From the NCBI RefSeq assembly GCF_900046475.1, contig NZ_FCOU01000007.1:62001-126000 (forward strand): a stretch of DNA of 64,000 bases, in the 5' to 3' direction. The notes below the pieces were generated by a model. The model did no database searches. It worked only from the letters and a program-made list of their open reading frames with translations, and was not told where the DNA came from. This DNA is from Collinsella ihumii. Its GTDB lineage: Bacteria; Actinomycetota; Coriobacteriia; Coriobacteriales; Coriobacteriaceae. This document shows, piece by piece, positions 27,501-38,043 of the stretch. The first letter of the stretch is position 1; each line of letters opens with the position of its first letter. The translations under genes and the position numbers were made by a program.

Positions 27501-28592
27501 ATGGCAGAGCTCTCCGAGCGCATGCGCGCGCTGGTCCAGCCCCATCTTGCCGGCATCGAGCCCTACGATCCGAACTTCACGCCCACGCGCATCAACCTGT
27601 CGGCCAACGAGAACACCTATCCGCTGCCCGACGGCGTGCGCGCCGCAATCGATGGCGCCCTGGCGGCAACGCCGCTCAACCGTTACCCGGATCCCATGTC
27701 CGGGGCGCTGCGCGACGAGCTCGCCGCGTGGCACGGCGTTGCCCGCGAGAACGTCTGCGTGGGCAACGGCGGCGACGAGCTGCTCTACAACTTCCTGCTC
27801 GCCTTCGGGGGCCAGGGGCGCACGCTGCTGGTCTGCCCGCCGTGCTTTTCCGAGTACGAGTTCTTCGCCTCGCTCACCCAGACATCGGTGAGGACCGTAC
27901 GGCGCGACCGCAAGACGCTGCGCGTCGACGAGAAGGCGACGCTGGCGGCGGCGCAGACGGCCGACCTGGTCATCGTCACCTCGCCCAACAACCCGACCGG
28001 CGACGCGCTGCCCGTGAGCTTCGTGGCGCAGCTGTGCCGCGCGTGCCCCGGCATGGTGATGCTGGACGAGGCCTACATCGAGTTCGCCGATGCGGGCTAT
28101 GACGCGTGCGGGCTGCTTGCGTCGTGCCCCAACCTGGTGATCCTCCACACGCTTTCCAAGGCGTTCGGCGAGGCAGGCATCCGCTGCGGGTACGTGATCG
28201 CGGCCGCCGATGCGATCGAGGTGTTCGCAGCGGTGCGCCAGATCTATTCGGTCAACGTGCTCACGCAGGCGGCGGCGCTCGCCGCCGCGCAGATGCGCAA
28301 CGCGTTCGTGCCGGTCGTGGAAAAGATCCGCTCCGAGCGCGAGCGCATGCTCGCCGCGTTGGAGTCCGACGAGCGCGTTCAGGCCTGGCCGAGCCAGGGG
28401 AACTTCCTGCTCGTGCGCATCGACGAGGCGAGCGCGATTCGCCGCCGCCTGCGCGATGAGCACTCCATCCTCGTGCGCGACTTCAGCGCCGTGCCCGGGC
28501 TGGAGGGGTGCCTGCGCATCACCGTGGGCACGCCCGAGGAAAACGACGAGGTGCTTGCGGCGCTGGGGGCGCTGCTCGACGAGGAGGCATGA
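27501..28592 (+). CDS. hisC: Histidinol-phosphate aminotransferase
   Basis: This 363-residue PLP enzyme converts imidazole-acetol phosphate to histidinol phosphate. It shows [48 protein letters not shown] and the PLP lysine region [22 protein letters not shown] precedes ATG 27501. It overlaps the beginning of the hisB reading region (ATGA at 28589), giving tight coupling. Confidence 0.96.
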   Translation: MAELSERMRALVQPHLAGIEPYDPNFTPTRINLSANENTYPLPDGVRAAIDGALAATPLNRYPDPMSGALRDELAAWHGVARENVCVGNGGDELLYNFLLAFGGQGRTLLVCPPCFSEYEFFASLTQTSVRTVRRDRKTLRVDEKATLAAAQTADLVIVTSPNNPTGDALPVSFVAQLCRACPGMVMLDEAYIEFADAGYDACGLLASCPNLVILHTLSKAFGEAGIRCGYVIAAADAIEVFAAVRQIYSVNVLTQAAALAAAQMRNAFVPVVEKIRSERERMLAALESDERVQAWPSQGNFLLVRIDEASAIRRRLRDEHSILVRDFSAVPGLEGCLRITVGTPEENDEVLAALGALLDEEA

Positions 28593-28597
28593 GGGAT

Positions 28598-29185
28598 ATG
28601 ACGCGAACGGCGCGAGTGACCCGCACGACGGGCGAAACCGACATCACGATCGAGCTGGATCTGGACGGATCGGGCACCTGTGACATCTCGACGGGCGTTC
28701 CGTTTTTCGACCACATGCTGAACGCCTTCGGGCGCCACGGCCTGTTCGATCTGACGGTCCACGCGACCGGCGACATCGAGGTCGATGCGCATCACACCGT
28801 GGAGGACACGGGCATCGTGCTCGGGCAGGCGTTCGCCTGCGCGCTGGGCGACAAGGCGGGCATCACGCGCTTCGCCGACTGCGCCATCCCCATGGACGAG
28901 ACGCTCGTCATGGCCGCGGTGGATATCTCGGGGCGCGGCCAGGCGTATTGCGACCTGCCGCTGCCGACCGAGCGCGTCGGCTCGTTCGACACCGAGCTCG
29001 CCGTCGAGTTCTTCTACGCGTTCGCCCGCGATGCGCGCCTGACCCTGCATGTGCGCGAGCTCGCCGGCGCGAACAGCCACCATATCATCGAGGCTGCGTT
29101 CAAAGCGGTCGGGCGCGCCATGCGGCATGCCTGCGAACGCGATCCGCGCGTGACGGGCGTGCCGTCCACCAAGGGCTCCCTCTGA
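28598..29185 (+). CDS. hisB: Imidazoleglycerol-phosphate dehydratase
   Basis: This 195-residue Mn-dependent enzyme dehydrates imidazole glycerol phosphate. It has the two metal-binding histidine motifs FFDHMLNAFGRHG with DAHHTVED, and the repeat NSHHIIEAAFKA. It is the monofunctional form without the phosphatase half of the enterobacterial HisB, so histidinol phosphatase must be elsewhere. ATG 28598 fits the family start; ATG 28589, overlapping the hisC stop, is also in frame. Confidence 0.95.
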   Translation: MTRTARVTRTTGETDITIELDLDGSGTCDISTGVPFFDHMLNAFGRHGLFDLTVHATGDIEVDAHHTVEDTGIVLGQAFACALGDKAGITRFADCAIPMDETLVMAAVDISGRGQAYCDLPLPTERVGSFDTELAVEFFYAFARDARLTLHVRELAGANSHHIIEAAFKAVGRAMRHACERDPRVTGVPSTKGSL

Positions 29186-29239
29186 TGGCGCGTTTGGGGA
29201 CGGGGCCATTTCTGTTCATGCATGGAGAAAGGTGCGGCT

Positions 29240-29977
29240 ATGGCCGATAAGCCGAGCATCGTCATCGTCGACTACCACAAAGGCAACCTGTCCAGCGTGG
29301 CCCGCGGGCTTGCGCGCGCGGGCGCCGAGGCCGTCGTATCCGACGACCCCGAGCGCATTCGCGCGGCCGACGGCATCGTGCTGCCGGGGGTGGGGTCCTT
29401 TTACGACGCGATCGCCTTCATGCATGAATCGGGCCAGGACCAGGCGGTCATCGATGCGCTGACAGAAGGGGAGGGAACTCCGTTTCTGGGTATCTGCCTG
29501 GGGCTCCAGCTGCTTTTTGAGCGCGGCGACGAAGGCGTGCCGGCAGACGCGACGGCTGGCTCCGCGCCCGCCGACGCCCCCGGGGCCGTATTCGAGGCCG
29601 AGGGGAAGCGCTGGGTCCGCGGCCTCGGCCTGCTCAAGGGGTCGTGCACCATCCTGCCGGCGGACCGCCTGAAGATACCGCACGTGGGATGGGACCAGGT
29701 GCACCTTACGCCGGCGGGTCTCTCGTGTCCGCTGCTCAAGGGGTTCGACGAGGGCGCGAACCTCTACTTCACGCATTCCTACGCACTCGACGAGGACGTG
29801 GACGCACGCGTTGTCGCCGCCCGCACGTTCTACGCGCGCGCGTTCGGCTCGGTCGTGTGGAACGGCAACATCTACGGATGCCAGTTCCACCCCGAGAAGT
29901 CCTCGGCTCACGGGCATCAGATTCTCGAGAATTTCGTGCGCATCGTGGAGGCGCACATGAAGGAGGCGCGCGCATGA
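29240..29977 (+). CDS. hisH: Imidazole glycerol phosphate synthase glutaminase subunit
   Basis: This 245-residue class I glutamine amidotransferase supplies ammonia to HisF. The nucleophile lies in FLGICLGLQLLFE and the catalytic His-Glu in GCQFHPEKS. The family start IVIVDYHKGNLSSVARGL follows ATG 29240, preceded by GGAGAAAGG. It is slightly long: residues about 100-125 carry a Pro/Ala-rich insertion (ADATAGSAPADAPGAVFEAE). It overlaps hisA by four bases. Confidence 0.95.
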   Translation: MADKPSIVIVDYHKGNLSSVARGLARAGAEAVVSDDPERIRAADGIVLPGVGSFYDAIAFMHESGQDQAVIDALTEGEGTPFLGICLGLQLLFERGDEGVPADATAGSAPADAPGAVFEAEGKRWVRGLGLLKGSCTILPADRLKIPHVGWDQVHLTPAGLSCPLLKGFDEGANLYFTHSYALDEDVDARVVAARTFYARAFGSVVWNGNIYGCQFHPEKSSAHGHQILENFVRIVEAHMKEARA

Positions 29978-30720
29978 TCGTCTTTCCCGCTATCGACCTC
30001 GTTGCCGGCAAGGTCGTGCGCCTGGAGCGCGGCGACCGCGCGCATATGAAGGTGTATTCCGACGATCCGGTCGCCCAGGCGCACGAGTTTTTGGAGCAGG
30101 GGGCCACGTGGGTGCACGTGGTCGACCTCTCGGCAGCGCTCGAGGAGGACGATGACGCCCGCGCGGCCAATTCCGCTGCCATCGAGGCGATCTGTCGAAT
30201 CGACGGCCTGTCTGTCGACGTGGGCGGCGGCGTGCGGTCGCTTGCCCGCATCGACGAGCTGGCGGCTTATGGGGCCCGGCGCATCGCGCTCGGCACGGTG
30301 CTCGTGACCGAACCCGGGTTTGCCGAGATCGCGGCGCGCGGGTTCGGCGACCTACTCGCAGCGGATGTTGCCGCCCGCGACGGCCAGGTCAAGATAAACG
30401 GCTGGCGCGAGGGCATCTCCCGCAGCGTCGAGGACGTGGTGGGGGAGCTGTCGGGCCTCGGCTTCAAGCACCTGGTGTTCACGGATATCGCGCGCGACGG
30501 CATGCAGACCGGCATCGACGTGGAGGCCTACCGCCGCGTCGCCGGATGCGCGGGCTTTCCCGTGGTGGCGTCGGGCGGCATCTCCACGCTGGACGACATT
30601 CGCGCGTGCGCAGCCGCGGATGCGAGCATCATCGAGGGCTGCATCATCGGACGCGCCCTGTACGAAAAGAACTTCACGTTGGCCGAGGCGCTCGCCGCGG
30701 CGAAGGAGGCGACATGCTGA
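29974..30720 (+). CDS. hisA: Phosphoribosylformimino-AICAR ribotide isomerase
   Basis: This 248-residue (beta/alpha)8 barrel isomerises ProFAR to PRFAR. It starts [17 protein letters not shown] with the first catalytic aspartate, has [10 protein letters not shown], the second aspartate in [12 protein letters not shown], and VVASGGIS for phosphate binding. It overlaps hisH (ATGA) and hisF by a few bases, which fits coupled translation. Confidence 0.95.
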   Translation: MIVFPAIDLVAGKVVRLERGDRAHMKVYSDDPVAQAHEFLEQGATWVHVVDLSAALEEDDDARAANSAAIEAICRIDGLSVDVGGGVRSLARIDELAAYGARRIALGTVLVTEPGFAEIAARGFGDLLAADVAARDGQVKINGWREGISRSVEDVVGELSGLGFKHLVFTDIARDGMQTGIDVEAYRRVAGCAGFPVVASGGISTLDDIRACAAADASIIEGCIIGRALYEKNFTLAEALAAAKEATC

Positions 30721-31496
30721 CCAAGCGGATCATCCCATGCCTGGACGTGAAGGACGGGCGTGTGGTCAAGGGCGTGAACTTCGTGTCGCTGCGCGATGCG
30801 GGAGACCCCATCGAGCTCGCGGCCGCCTATGATCGCGAGGGCGCCGACGAGGTGGTGTTCCTCGACATCACGGCGACGAGCGACGATCGCGCGACGACGA
30901 TCGACATGGCGGCGCACGCCGCCTGCGAGCTGTCGATTCCCTATACGGTGGGCGGCGGGTTCCGCGATCTTGCCGGCATGCGCCAGATGGTCGCTGCAGG
31001 AGCGGACAAGGTGTCGATCAACTCGGCCGCCGTGCGCCGGCCCGAGCTCATCACCGAGGCCGCCGCGGCGTTCGGCAGCCAGGCGGTCATCGTCGCCATC
31101 GACGCCAAGCGCGTCGGCGTGCCCGGGGCGCCGGGCGCCGACAAGTGGGAAGTCTATCTTGCCGGCGGGCGCACGCCGACGGGCATCGATGCGGTCGCCT
31201 GGGCGCAGGAGGCTGCGCGACGCGGCGCGGGCGAGATCCTGCTGACGAGCATGGACCGCGACGGAACCAAGGAGGGTTTCGATCTGGCGCTGACCCGCGC
31301 GGTTGCCCGCGCGGTCCCCATCCCCGTCATCGCGAGCGGCGGCGTGGGCACGCTCGAGCACTTTGCCGAGGGGGTTATCGAGGGCGAGGCCGACGCCGTG
31401 CTGGCGGCGAGCGTGTTCCACTTCGGCACCTACAGCATTCGGCAGGTCAAGGAGTACATGGCATCGCAGGGCATCCCCGTCCGCCTCGATTTTTAG
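30714..31496 (+). CDS. hisF: Imidazole glycerol phosphate synthase cyclase subunit
   Basis: This 260-residue barrel closes the imidazole ring with ammonia from HisH. Marks are [16 protein letters not shown] (catalytic Asp11), [34 protein letters not shown] (Asp near 130) and [22 protein letters not shown] precedes the ATG inside the hisA end, with a seven-base overlap. Confidence 0.97.
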   Translation: MLTKRIIPCLDVKDGRVVKGVNFVSLRDAGDPIELAAAYDREGADEVVFLDITATSDDRATTIDMAAHAACELSIPYTVGGGFRDLAGMRQMVAAGADKVSINSAAVRRPELITEAAAAFGSQAVIVAIDAKRVGVPGAPGADKWEVYLAGGRTPTGIDAVAWAQEAARRGAGEILLTSMDRDGTKEGFDLALTRAVARAVPIPVIASGGVGTLEHFAEGVIEGEADAVLAASVFHFGTYSIRQVKEYMASQGIPVRLDF

Positions 31497-31541
31497 TGAT
31501 CGGTCGGTGCTTTTTCGCAGGTCTCGTCAGAAAGGGCGGCA

Positions 31542-31868
31542 ATGGATATCAGCGAGCTGAAGTTCGATGCGCAGGGGCTCATCCCGTGCGTGGTGCAGCA
31601 GTACGATACGGGCGAGGTGCTCATGGTGGCGTGGATGAACGCCGAGTCGGTGGAGCTGACGCTTCAGACGGGCACGACGTGGTTTTGGAGCCGCAGCCGT
31701 CAAGAGCTGTGGAACAAGGGAGCGACGAGCGGCAACATGCAGCAGCTGCATGAGCTCAAAGTCGACTGCGATGCGGACACCCTGCTCGCGCTGGTCGATT
31801 CGCCGGGCCCCGCGTGCCACACCGGCAACCGAAGCTGTTTTTTCCGCACCTTGGACGACGCACGTTAG
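31542..31868 (+). CDS. hisI: Phosphoribosyl-AMP cyclohydrolase
   Basis: This 108-residue zinc enzyme opens the purine ring of PR-AMP. Family motifs are [18 protein letters not shown] and the cysteine ligands in VDCDADTLL and [11 protein letters not shown]. It is the stand-alone form, with the HisE activity encoded by the next gene. GAAAGGGCGG precedes ATG 31542. Confidence 0.96.
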   Translation: MDISELKFDAQGLIPCVVQQYDTGEVLMVAWMNAESVELTLQTGTTWFWSRSRQELWNKGATSGNMQQLHELKVDCDADTLLALVDSPGPACHTGNRSCFFRTLDDAR

Positions 31869-31880
31869 AAAGGCTGGACT

Positions 31881-32198
31881 ATGGGAGTTCGTACCGAGCA
31901 TGTACAGGACGGCAACATCGGCGAGACGCTGACGGGCCTCGCTGCGGTTATCCACGAGCGCCGTGGCGCGACGCCGGATACGTCCTATACGGCCAAGCTG
32001 CTGCAGGGCGAGGCCGACAGCTTGCTCAAGAAGCTTGCCGAGGAGGCGAGCGAGGTCATCATGGCGTGCAAGGATAACGATCACGACCACATCCGCTACG
32101 AGGCGGGAGATCTCATCTACCATCTGCTCGTCACGCTCGAGCGCTACGGCGTCACGCTCGACGAGCTCGCCGGGGAGCTCGACGCGCGCCACCGCTGA
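31881..32198 (+). CDS. hisE: Phosphoribosyl-ATP pyrophosphatase
   Basis: This 105-residue MazG-like enzyme removes pyrophosphate from PR-ATP. It shows SYTAKLLQGEADSLLKKLAEEASEV, the metal-binding glutamates, and YEAGDLIYHLLVTLE. It is the last gene of the his operon, 12 bases after hisI. No strong terminator is visible before 32358. Confidence 0.95.
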   Translation: MGVRTEHVQDGNIGETLTGLAAVIHERRGATPDTSYTAKLLQGEADSLLKKLAEEASEVIMACKDNDHDHIRYEAGDLIYHLLVTLERYGVTLDELAGELDARHR

Positions 32199-32357
32199 GG
32201 CCAAAGGGCGCTCCGGCGCGTGTAGACATTTTTGCACGACACGATCGACCTGCGGAATCGTTGCCAAAAATCAACAGGGTGCATGACAGACGCAGGCGTG
32301 TCGAGCGGGAATAATTCGTCTTGAAGGCGGACTGTCTACAAGGTGAGGAGGCCGACG

Positions 32358-32816
32358 ATGTTGCCCAAAGGATTCGAGTGGGTGGTCATAATCGTCTTAG
32401 CGCTGATCAACTACGTGCTGCCCATCGTGTTGATCGCCGTGCTCGTCGTGTTCTTGGTGCGCAGGTTCAGCAAGCGCGACGCGGCGCGGGCGAACGTGGT
32501 TCCGGAAGCGCCGGCAGCCCCTGCCGCACCTGTCGTACCAGTCTCCAACCAGGCGCAGGCCGATGCGGCGCCGGCCTCCAGCGACGAGGAGCGCATCCGC
32601 ATCGACCGCTTGCTCGCCGAGCACAATCTCACCGATCGGGAGCGCGACATCCTGATCGGCGTCTACCGTGGCAAGACCCAGGCACAGCTCGCCGACGAGA
32701 TGTACCTATCGAGATCGACGGTCGGTACGTATTGCACGCGCGCGTACGAGAAGCTCGGCGTCGCCACGAAAGAGGACGCGCTCGAGCTGTTGAGGAGGAC
32801 GGCATCGGAAGAGTAG
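32358..32816 (+). CDS. Membrane-anchored LuxR-type helix-turn-helix protein
   Basis: This 152-residue protein has one N-terminal membrane helix (VVIIVLALINYVLPIVLIAVLVVFLV), an Ala/Pro-rich linker (residues about 50-80) and a C-terminal LuxR/GerE DNA-binding domain: LTDRERDILIGVYRGKTQAQLADEMYLS as scan and recognition helices, then TVGTYCTRAYEKLGV. GTGAGGAGG precedes ATG 32358. Membrane-tethered LuxR domains are common in Coriobacteriia, usually after multi-helix sensors; here only one helix is present. Ligand and target genes are unknown. Confidence 0.82.
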   Translation: MLPKGFEWVVIIVLALINYVLPIVLIAVLVVFLVRRFSKRDAARANVVPEAPAAPAAPVVPVSNQAQADAAPASSDEERIRIDRLLAEHNLTDRERDILIGVYRGKTQAQLADEMYLSRSTVGTYCTRAYEKLGVATKEDALELLRRTASEE

Positions 32817-32876
32817 GGCGGATGCTCGTGCTACAATCGCCGCAACGACCCACGCGATCTGAGAGGTGGTTGCCGT

Positions 32877-33239
32877 ATGCCGGTGCTGTTCGTGGAATAT
32901 CCTAAGTGCTCGACCTGCAAGAAAGCCAAGAAGTGGCTGGATGACCACGCGATCGAGTACGTCGATCGCCATATCGTCGAGGACAATCCGACAGCAGACG
33001 AGCTCGCCGGCTGGCGCGAGCGCTCCGGCTTGCCCGTCCGCCGTTTCTTCAACACGAGCGGCATGCGCTACCGCGAGCTCGGCGTCAAGGCCAAGTTGGA
33101 TGCGGGGATGAGCGACGAGGACGCCTTCGCCCTGCTTGCGACCGACGGCATGCTGGTCAAGCGTCCCATCGTGGTCACGGACGATGCCGTGCTCGTCGGC
33201 TTTCGCGAGGCGGAGTGGGAGCAGACGCTGCTGCCATAG
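32877..33239 (+). CDS. ArsC/Spx-family thioredoxin-fold protein
   Basis: This 120-residue protein has the C-x-x-C start of the ArsC/Spx fold (FVEYPKCSTCKKAKKWLDD), RHIVEDNPTADEL, and the cis-proline region MLVKRPIVVTDD with conserved arginine. Length and motifs fit the YffB/Spx/ArsC group. Arsenate reduction, redox regulation and unknown reductase roles are all possible. There are no arsenic genes beside it. GAGAGGTGG precedes the ATG and a strong terminator follows. Confidence 0.88.
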   Translation: MPVLFVEYPKCSTCKKAKKWLDDHAIEYVDRHIVEDNPTADELAGWRERSGLPVRRFFNTSGMRYRELGVKAKLDAGMSDEDAFALLATDGMLVKRPIVVTDDAVLVGFREAEWEQTLLP

Positions 33240-33262
33240 GTGCTTCTGACGACACGTTGCGT

Positions 33263-33304
33263 CCGCGGGCGGTCTTTTGGGAAGACCGCCCGCGGGCGTT
33301 TTTG
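33263..33304 (+). terminator. Strong terminator after the ArsC-like gene
   Basis: CCGCGGGCGGTCTT (33263-33276) and AAGACCGCCCGCGG (33282-33295) form a 14-bp stem followed by GCGTTTTTG. Confidence 0.93.
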
Positions 33305-33379
33305 CCTACAGGCGTCGGGTCGCGCTTAGGGAACCGCTGATTTGCATGCCCAGGCGCTCCGCGCCGTTCCGGCCGCTCC

Positions 33380-33616
33380 CTCTCCTGAGAAAAAGTGGCT
33401 AGATATTTCTATTATGCTGTTGCGGTGTCGCACGATCGGGCTCAAAACCCGCCGTCGGCACCGCTCCTCCCCCTGCATGGCCCCTATTCGAGGTGTTTGA
33501 GGCCATGGCATCCGCATCATAGGCGGCCGATACGGACATTACGGTCAGAGCGGACGCCTTCATCCGGGCCGGCCTACAGCAAAATAGAAATTTCTAGCCA
33601 CTTTCGTCCAGGAGAG
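33380..33616. repeat. Inverted-repeat element with 41-bp arms
   Basis: Bases 33380-33420 (CTCTCCTGAGAAAAAGTGG onward) match the reverse complement of 33576-33616 with about six mismatches. The identical inner part is AGTGGCTAGA. The centre is 155 bases with no gene. On its left, GGGAACCGCTGAT at about 33329 resembles the end of the family at 37307. The gap between 33240 and 33674 holds nothing else but a GC-rich dyad at 33621-33658. Confidence 0.78.
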
Positions 33617-33674
33617 GGCGTGGCACCCGGGGCCTTCGGTGCAATGGGCCCCGGTGCCGTCGATCAGCGTTTCA

Positions 33675-34070
33675 CTAGAGCAAGCCCAGGCTCATGAGCT
33701 GGTAAATGTAGAGGACCATGAGCGCTGTGTTGGCGACGACGCAGATGAAGCCGAGGATCTTTCCGACGAGCGCAAGTTTGGGATAGGACGCCTCGCGGCG
33801 GGTTGCCGCGCGTCCCAGCAGGATGGCGGCGACGCCAACGATGACGCTGAGCAGCCAGCTTACGAAAAGCGCCAAAACCACGCCGATCACGCCGGCTGCA
33901 GCGGACGCGATTGACAGCGCGGGGCTCGTGGTGGTCGTGGGCGCGTTCGCGGCGTTGTCCGAGAAGTCGCCGCCCATGAGGGAGCCCTCTCCGGTGCTGC
34001 TCATAGGGCGCTGGGGCTTGGTGCCGTTTGTGTCGGCGGAACGGTTAGACGTTGGGGTCGAATGGGGCAT
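33675..34070 (-). CDS. DUF4190-like two-helix membrane protein
   Basis: This 131-residue protein starts at ATG 34070 with GGGAGGG directly upstream. Residues 1-50 are polar and Thr/Ser/Asn-rich. Two membrane helices follow: SIASAAAGVIGVVLALFVSWLLSVIVGVAAILLG is a long hydrophobic block and GKILGFICVVANTALMVLYIYQL the last. The order Ala/Ser-rich loop, GRAATRREASYPKLALVGKILG and a final helix is typical of DUF4190-like proteins. The long open frame upstream to 34769 lies antisense to larB and is not part of the gene. Function unknown. Confidence 0.78.
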   Translation of the reverse strand: MPHSTPTSNRSADTNGTKPQRPMSSTGEGSLMGGDFSDNAANAPTTTTSPALSIASAAAGVIGVVLALFVSWLLSVIVGVAAILLGRAATRREASYPKLALVGKILGFICVVANTALMVLYIYQLMSLGLL

Positions 34071-34189
34071 GGGCCCTCCCTTCGCTTGAAGTGCTGCCGT
34101 GCCGAGATGCGTTCGGTGTGCTGAAGGGCAAGGATAGCAGTTTGTCCTTAAGGACATGCGTACCCCCTGTGAATTCGGTTGCTCATACT

Positions 34190-34220
34190 GTGACTTGGAG
34201 CACGCTCCATGTGGTAGCGT
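34190..34220 (+). promoter_or_regulatory. MerR-type promoter and operator upstream of larB
   Basis: GTGACT (34190-34195) and TAGCGT (34215-34220) are separated by 19 bases, the long spacer used by MerR-regulated promoters. Within it CTTGGAGCACGCTCCATG (34194-34211) is a dyad very like operators of the NmlR/AdhR-type MerR group. A hairpin, CCGTCGCTCG with CGAGCGACGG at 34233-34257, lies in the leader. No merR gene is present in this window. Confidence 0.55.
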
Positions 34221-34286
34221 CTTGAGGGACATCCGTCGCTCGCGTGCCGAGCGACGGGGATCATTCGCAATGAAAGGTGGACCGGT

Positions 34287-35054
34287 ATGGACGCAGCCGA
34301 ATTGACGGCGCTCGCCCGCGCGGTCGCTGCGGGCGACATGACGCCCGAGCAGCTGGTGGAGCGCGCGCGGCTCGACACGGTGACGGATCTGGGATACGCG
34401 CAGATCGATACCGAGCGCGGCGTGCGGACCGGGGTATCCGAGGTCATCTACGGAGCGGGGAAGACGGCCGAGCAGATTGCGGGAATCGTCGACGCGATGC
34501 GCGCGGCGGGCCAGCAACGCGTGCTGATCACGCGCCTTGATGAGGAGAAGGCCGCGAGGCTCTCTGAACTCAGCTGCCCATATACCTATCATCGCGATGC
34601 GCGAGCGGGCGTGGTGGGAGATCTGCCCGAGCCGGACGGCAACGGCACGATCCTGGTCGTAACCGCGGGGACGTCCGATGTCGGCGTCGCGCAGGAGGCC
34701 GCGCTGACGGCGCGCTTTTTGGGAAACGAGGTCGAGTGCGTAAACGATGCCGGCGTGGCCGGCATCCATCGCCTGCTATCGCATGGCGAGCAGATCGCCC
34801 GGGCTCAGGTGATTATCGCCATCGCCGGCATGGAGGGCGCGCTCCCCAGCGTCGTGGGCGGTCTTGCCGCGTGTCCGGTTATCGCCGTTCCCACGAGCGT
34901 GGGCTACGGCGCGAACCTCGGCGGCCTCACCACGCTGCTCGCCATGGTCAACAGCTGCGCGAGCGGAGTGTCCGTCGTGAACATCGACAACGGCTTCGGC
35001 GCTGCGTACCAGGCGTCGCTCATCAACCATCTACCCGGTCCGGCAAACGATTGA
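34287..35054 (+). CDS. larB: Nickel pincer cofactor biosynthesis protein LarB
   Basis: This 255-residue protein is the pyridinium-3,5-biscarboxylic acid mononucleotide synthase, which carboxylates nicotinic acid adenine dinucleotide. It is related to PurE, with the C-terminal PurE-like core (ILVVTAGTSDVGVAQEAALTA, VAGIHRLLSH, IIAIAGMEGALPSVVGGL, AVPTSVGYGA). The N-terminal half (LDTVTDLGYAQIDTERGVRTGVSEVIYG) is typical of LarB. GAAAGGTGG precedes the ATG. larC follows after 36 bases. larE and larA, needed for cofactor completion and use, are not in this window. Confidence 0.94.
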   Translation: MDAAELTALARAVAAGDMTPEQLVERARLDTVTDLGYAQIDTERGVRTGVSEVIYGAGKTAEQIAGIVDAMRAAGQQRVLITRLDEEKAARLSELSCPYTYHRDARAGVVGDLPEPDGNGTILVVTAGTSDVGVAQEAALTARFLGNEVECVNDAGVAGIHRLLSHGEQIARAQVIIAIAGMEGALPSVVGGLAACPVIAVPTSVGYGANLGGLTTLLAMVNSCASGVSVVNIDNGFGAAYQASLINHLPGPAND

Positions 35055-35090
35055 TCTATGCGGGCGCACGCCTGCTTGCGAGGGGGAACC

Positions 35091-36497
<1,407 letters not shown>

Positions 36498-36588
36498 TCG
36501 ATTCCGTTTTGAACAGGGCTGGCCCGCTATCTGTGTCAAGAAGGGCTCTCGCTCCGTCGCTGCTCGCGATCGCGCGGGAGCCTTTCGC

Positions 36589-36826
36589 TATGTTTTCGGC
36601 TGCGTGGTCAATTTGCCCATCGAACCGGGATTTTCGGCGGTCCGAGGCGGCGTATCACCTGGCAGATGGCGGGATTTGCGGGCCTTGTCGGCCTAGGGGA
36701 CGCATCTGGCCGCACACGGCACCCAAGTTCGCAATATTTCACGTTATCGTACAAGCGCATTGCCGTGCCGCTCGCGTCCTCGAGCCCCGGTTCGATGGCC
36801 AAATTGACCACGATGGCGAAATCATA
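36589..36826. repeat. Inverted-repeat element with 41-bp arms
   Basis: Bases 36589-36629 and the reverse complement of 36786-36826 match at most positions, including CGTGGTCAATTTG and CCATCGAACCGGG. The 156-base centre has no gene. It fills most of the 446-base gap between larC and the next membrane gene. Confidence 0.8.
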
Positions 36827-36943
36827 CCGTTCCGGCGTCGAAAACCATTGCTGCGGGGCGGGTCGAGGCCTTCTGCGCGCCACGTGCCGACGGTACAATG
36901 CATCCTGGGTGCGCACGGGGCGGCCCGCGCAAGGGAGGTAGCG

Positions 36944-37318
36944 ATGTCAATCAAGCAGAAGGCGCTCAAGGTTCTCAGTTTTCTGGCGATTGTCGGCGCC
37001 GTAGACCTGAGCATCACGGTGCGCGTGCTGTTCACGTCGGCGGAGATCACCTTCGAGCCGCTTCATCTGCTGTCCATCGTGCTCTCGGTCGCGTTCTCGC
37101 TCGCCATGGGCATCATGGGCGTTATCGTGTCCAATAAGCCTGCGAAGGTGTCCAAGCTGTTCATCATCACGCTGCTTGCCCTTTGGGCGAACTTCTGCGA
37201 CGTGTTCCTGTTCGTGCTCAACGGCGACCTGGTCCCTTCTCCGATCATCAACTTCGTCATCGTGATCGCGTTCGCCTACATGGCTCATCAGGTCAAGCGT
37301 GAGTCAGGGAACCACTGA
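36944..37318 (+). CDS. Small four-helix membrane protein
   Basis: This 124-residue protein begins MSIKQKALKVLSFLAIVGA and has four helices, ending in a polar tail HQVKRESGNH. AAGGGAGG precedes ATG 36944, and a TACAAT box lies at about 36895. It matches the gene at 37633 closely and those at 2697 and 3679 more distantly (short polar start, helix, second helix with GIMGV/NKP, loop, two helices). Its last codons and stop lie in the left arm of a repeat element (37307-37351), so the present C-terminus may derive from that element. Function unknown. Confidence 0.78.
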   Translation: MSIKQKALKVLSFLAIVGAVDLSITVRVLFTSAEITFEPLHLLSIVLSVAFSLAMGIMGVIVSNKPAKVSKLFIITLLALWANFCDVFLFVLNGDLVPSPIINFVIVIAFAYMAHQVKRESGNH

Positions 37319-37466
37319 CCAATTCATTCCGCGCCGGTCGGCCCCGTGCCGGGCGCCTGCGCGCTCAGGCTGCGTCGGCGCAGGTACACTGCGCCTCCCT
37401 CGCCTTCGCCCGCATCCGCCTCGCCACGGGACCGACCGCCGCGAAAGCAATTGATCAGTGCTTCCC
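37307..37466. repeat. GGGAACC-family inverted-repeat element with partial tandem copy
   Basis: The left arm (37307-37351: GGGAACCACTGACCAATT and on) pairs imperfectly with the right arm (37421-37466, ending AATTGATCAGTGCTTCCC). Immediately after it a second left arm begins at 37468 (GGGAACCGCTGGCCAATT) and runs on to about 37570 with homology to the first centre, but without its right arm. Fragments of the same right arm occur at 48608-48667 and 45445-45477. The gap 37319-37632 holds nothing else. Confidence 0.75.
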
Positions 37467-37632
37467 TGGGAACCGCTGGCCAATTCATTCCGCATCGGTC
37501 GGCCCCGTGCCGTGCACGCTGCCATCCAGGTTGCGCCGACCGTTTCCGATTCCGCCCGCATTGCGCGTTCGCGCTGGGTATAAACCCTCTCGACAGTGCA
37601 ACGCGGTGTGCGACGTGCGGGAAGGAGCGCGT

Positions 37633-38010
37633 ATGTCATCGAATCAAAAGATGCTCAAGATCATGAGCTTCATCGCGGTGATTGCTGCCATCGCGATGGC
37701 AGCTTGGACGGGGATGTCGCTTATGTTCGCCAACACGTCACCCGGCCTGCTGCTTGCCATCTGCTCGCTCGTGGCGGCGCTGTTCGATCTGCTGCTCGGC
37801 GGGATGGGCATCGGGGTGGCGAACAAGCCCGTCCGAGGGCTGGGCGTCTACTACATCGGATTCACCTGGCTCGCGGTCGTGCTGAACGTGGTGGCGGTGG
37901 TCATCTACGTGTTCATCGGCGGCTTCGTCGTGCCGTCGATCGTGAACGCGGTGATCATGATCGCGTATCTTTACTACTCGCGCGCCGTGCGCTTCGAGGC
38001 GCTGCGGTAG
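37633..38010 (+). CDS. Small four-helix membrane protein
   Basis: This 125-residue protein begins MSSNQKMLKIMSFIAVIAAI and has four helices. GGAAGGAG precedes ATG 37633 and a TATAAA box lies near 37579. It is the closest relative of the gene at 36944 (shared GGMGIGVANKP against MGIMGVIVSNKP). The two sit either side of a tandem repeat element, which suggests gene duplication with the repeats as possible recombination points. Function unknown. Confidence 0.78.
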   Translation: MSSNQKMLKIMSFIAVIAAIAMAAWTGMSLMFANTSPGLLLAICSLVAALFDLLLGGMGIGVANKPVRGLGVYYIGFTWLAVVLNVVAVVIYVFIGGFVVPSIVNAVIMIAYLYYSRAVRFEALR

Positions 38011-38043
38011 CCTGTTGACGCATCGTTTCCAGAAAGGATATCC

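Noticed and set aside
33675-34769. Long minus-strand frame of 364 codons including the membrane protein
   Set aside because: The part beyond 34070 is antisense to larB. GGGAGGG before ATG 34070 defines the real gene.
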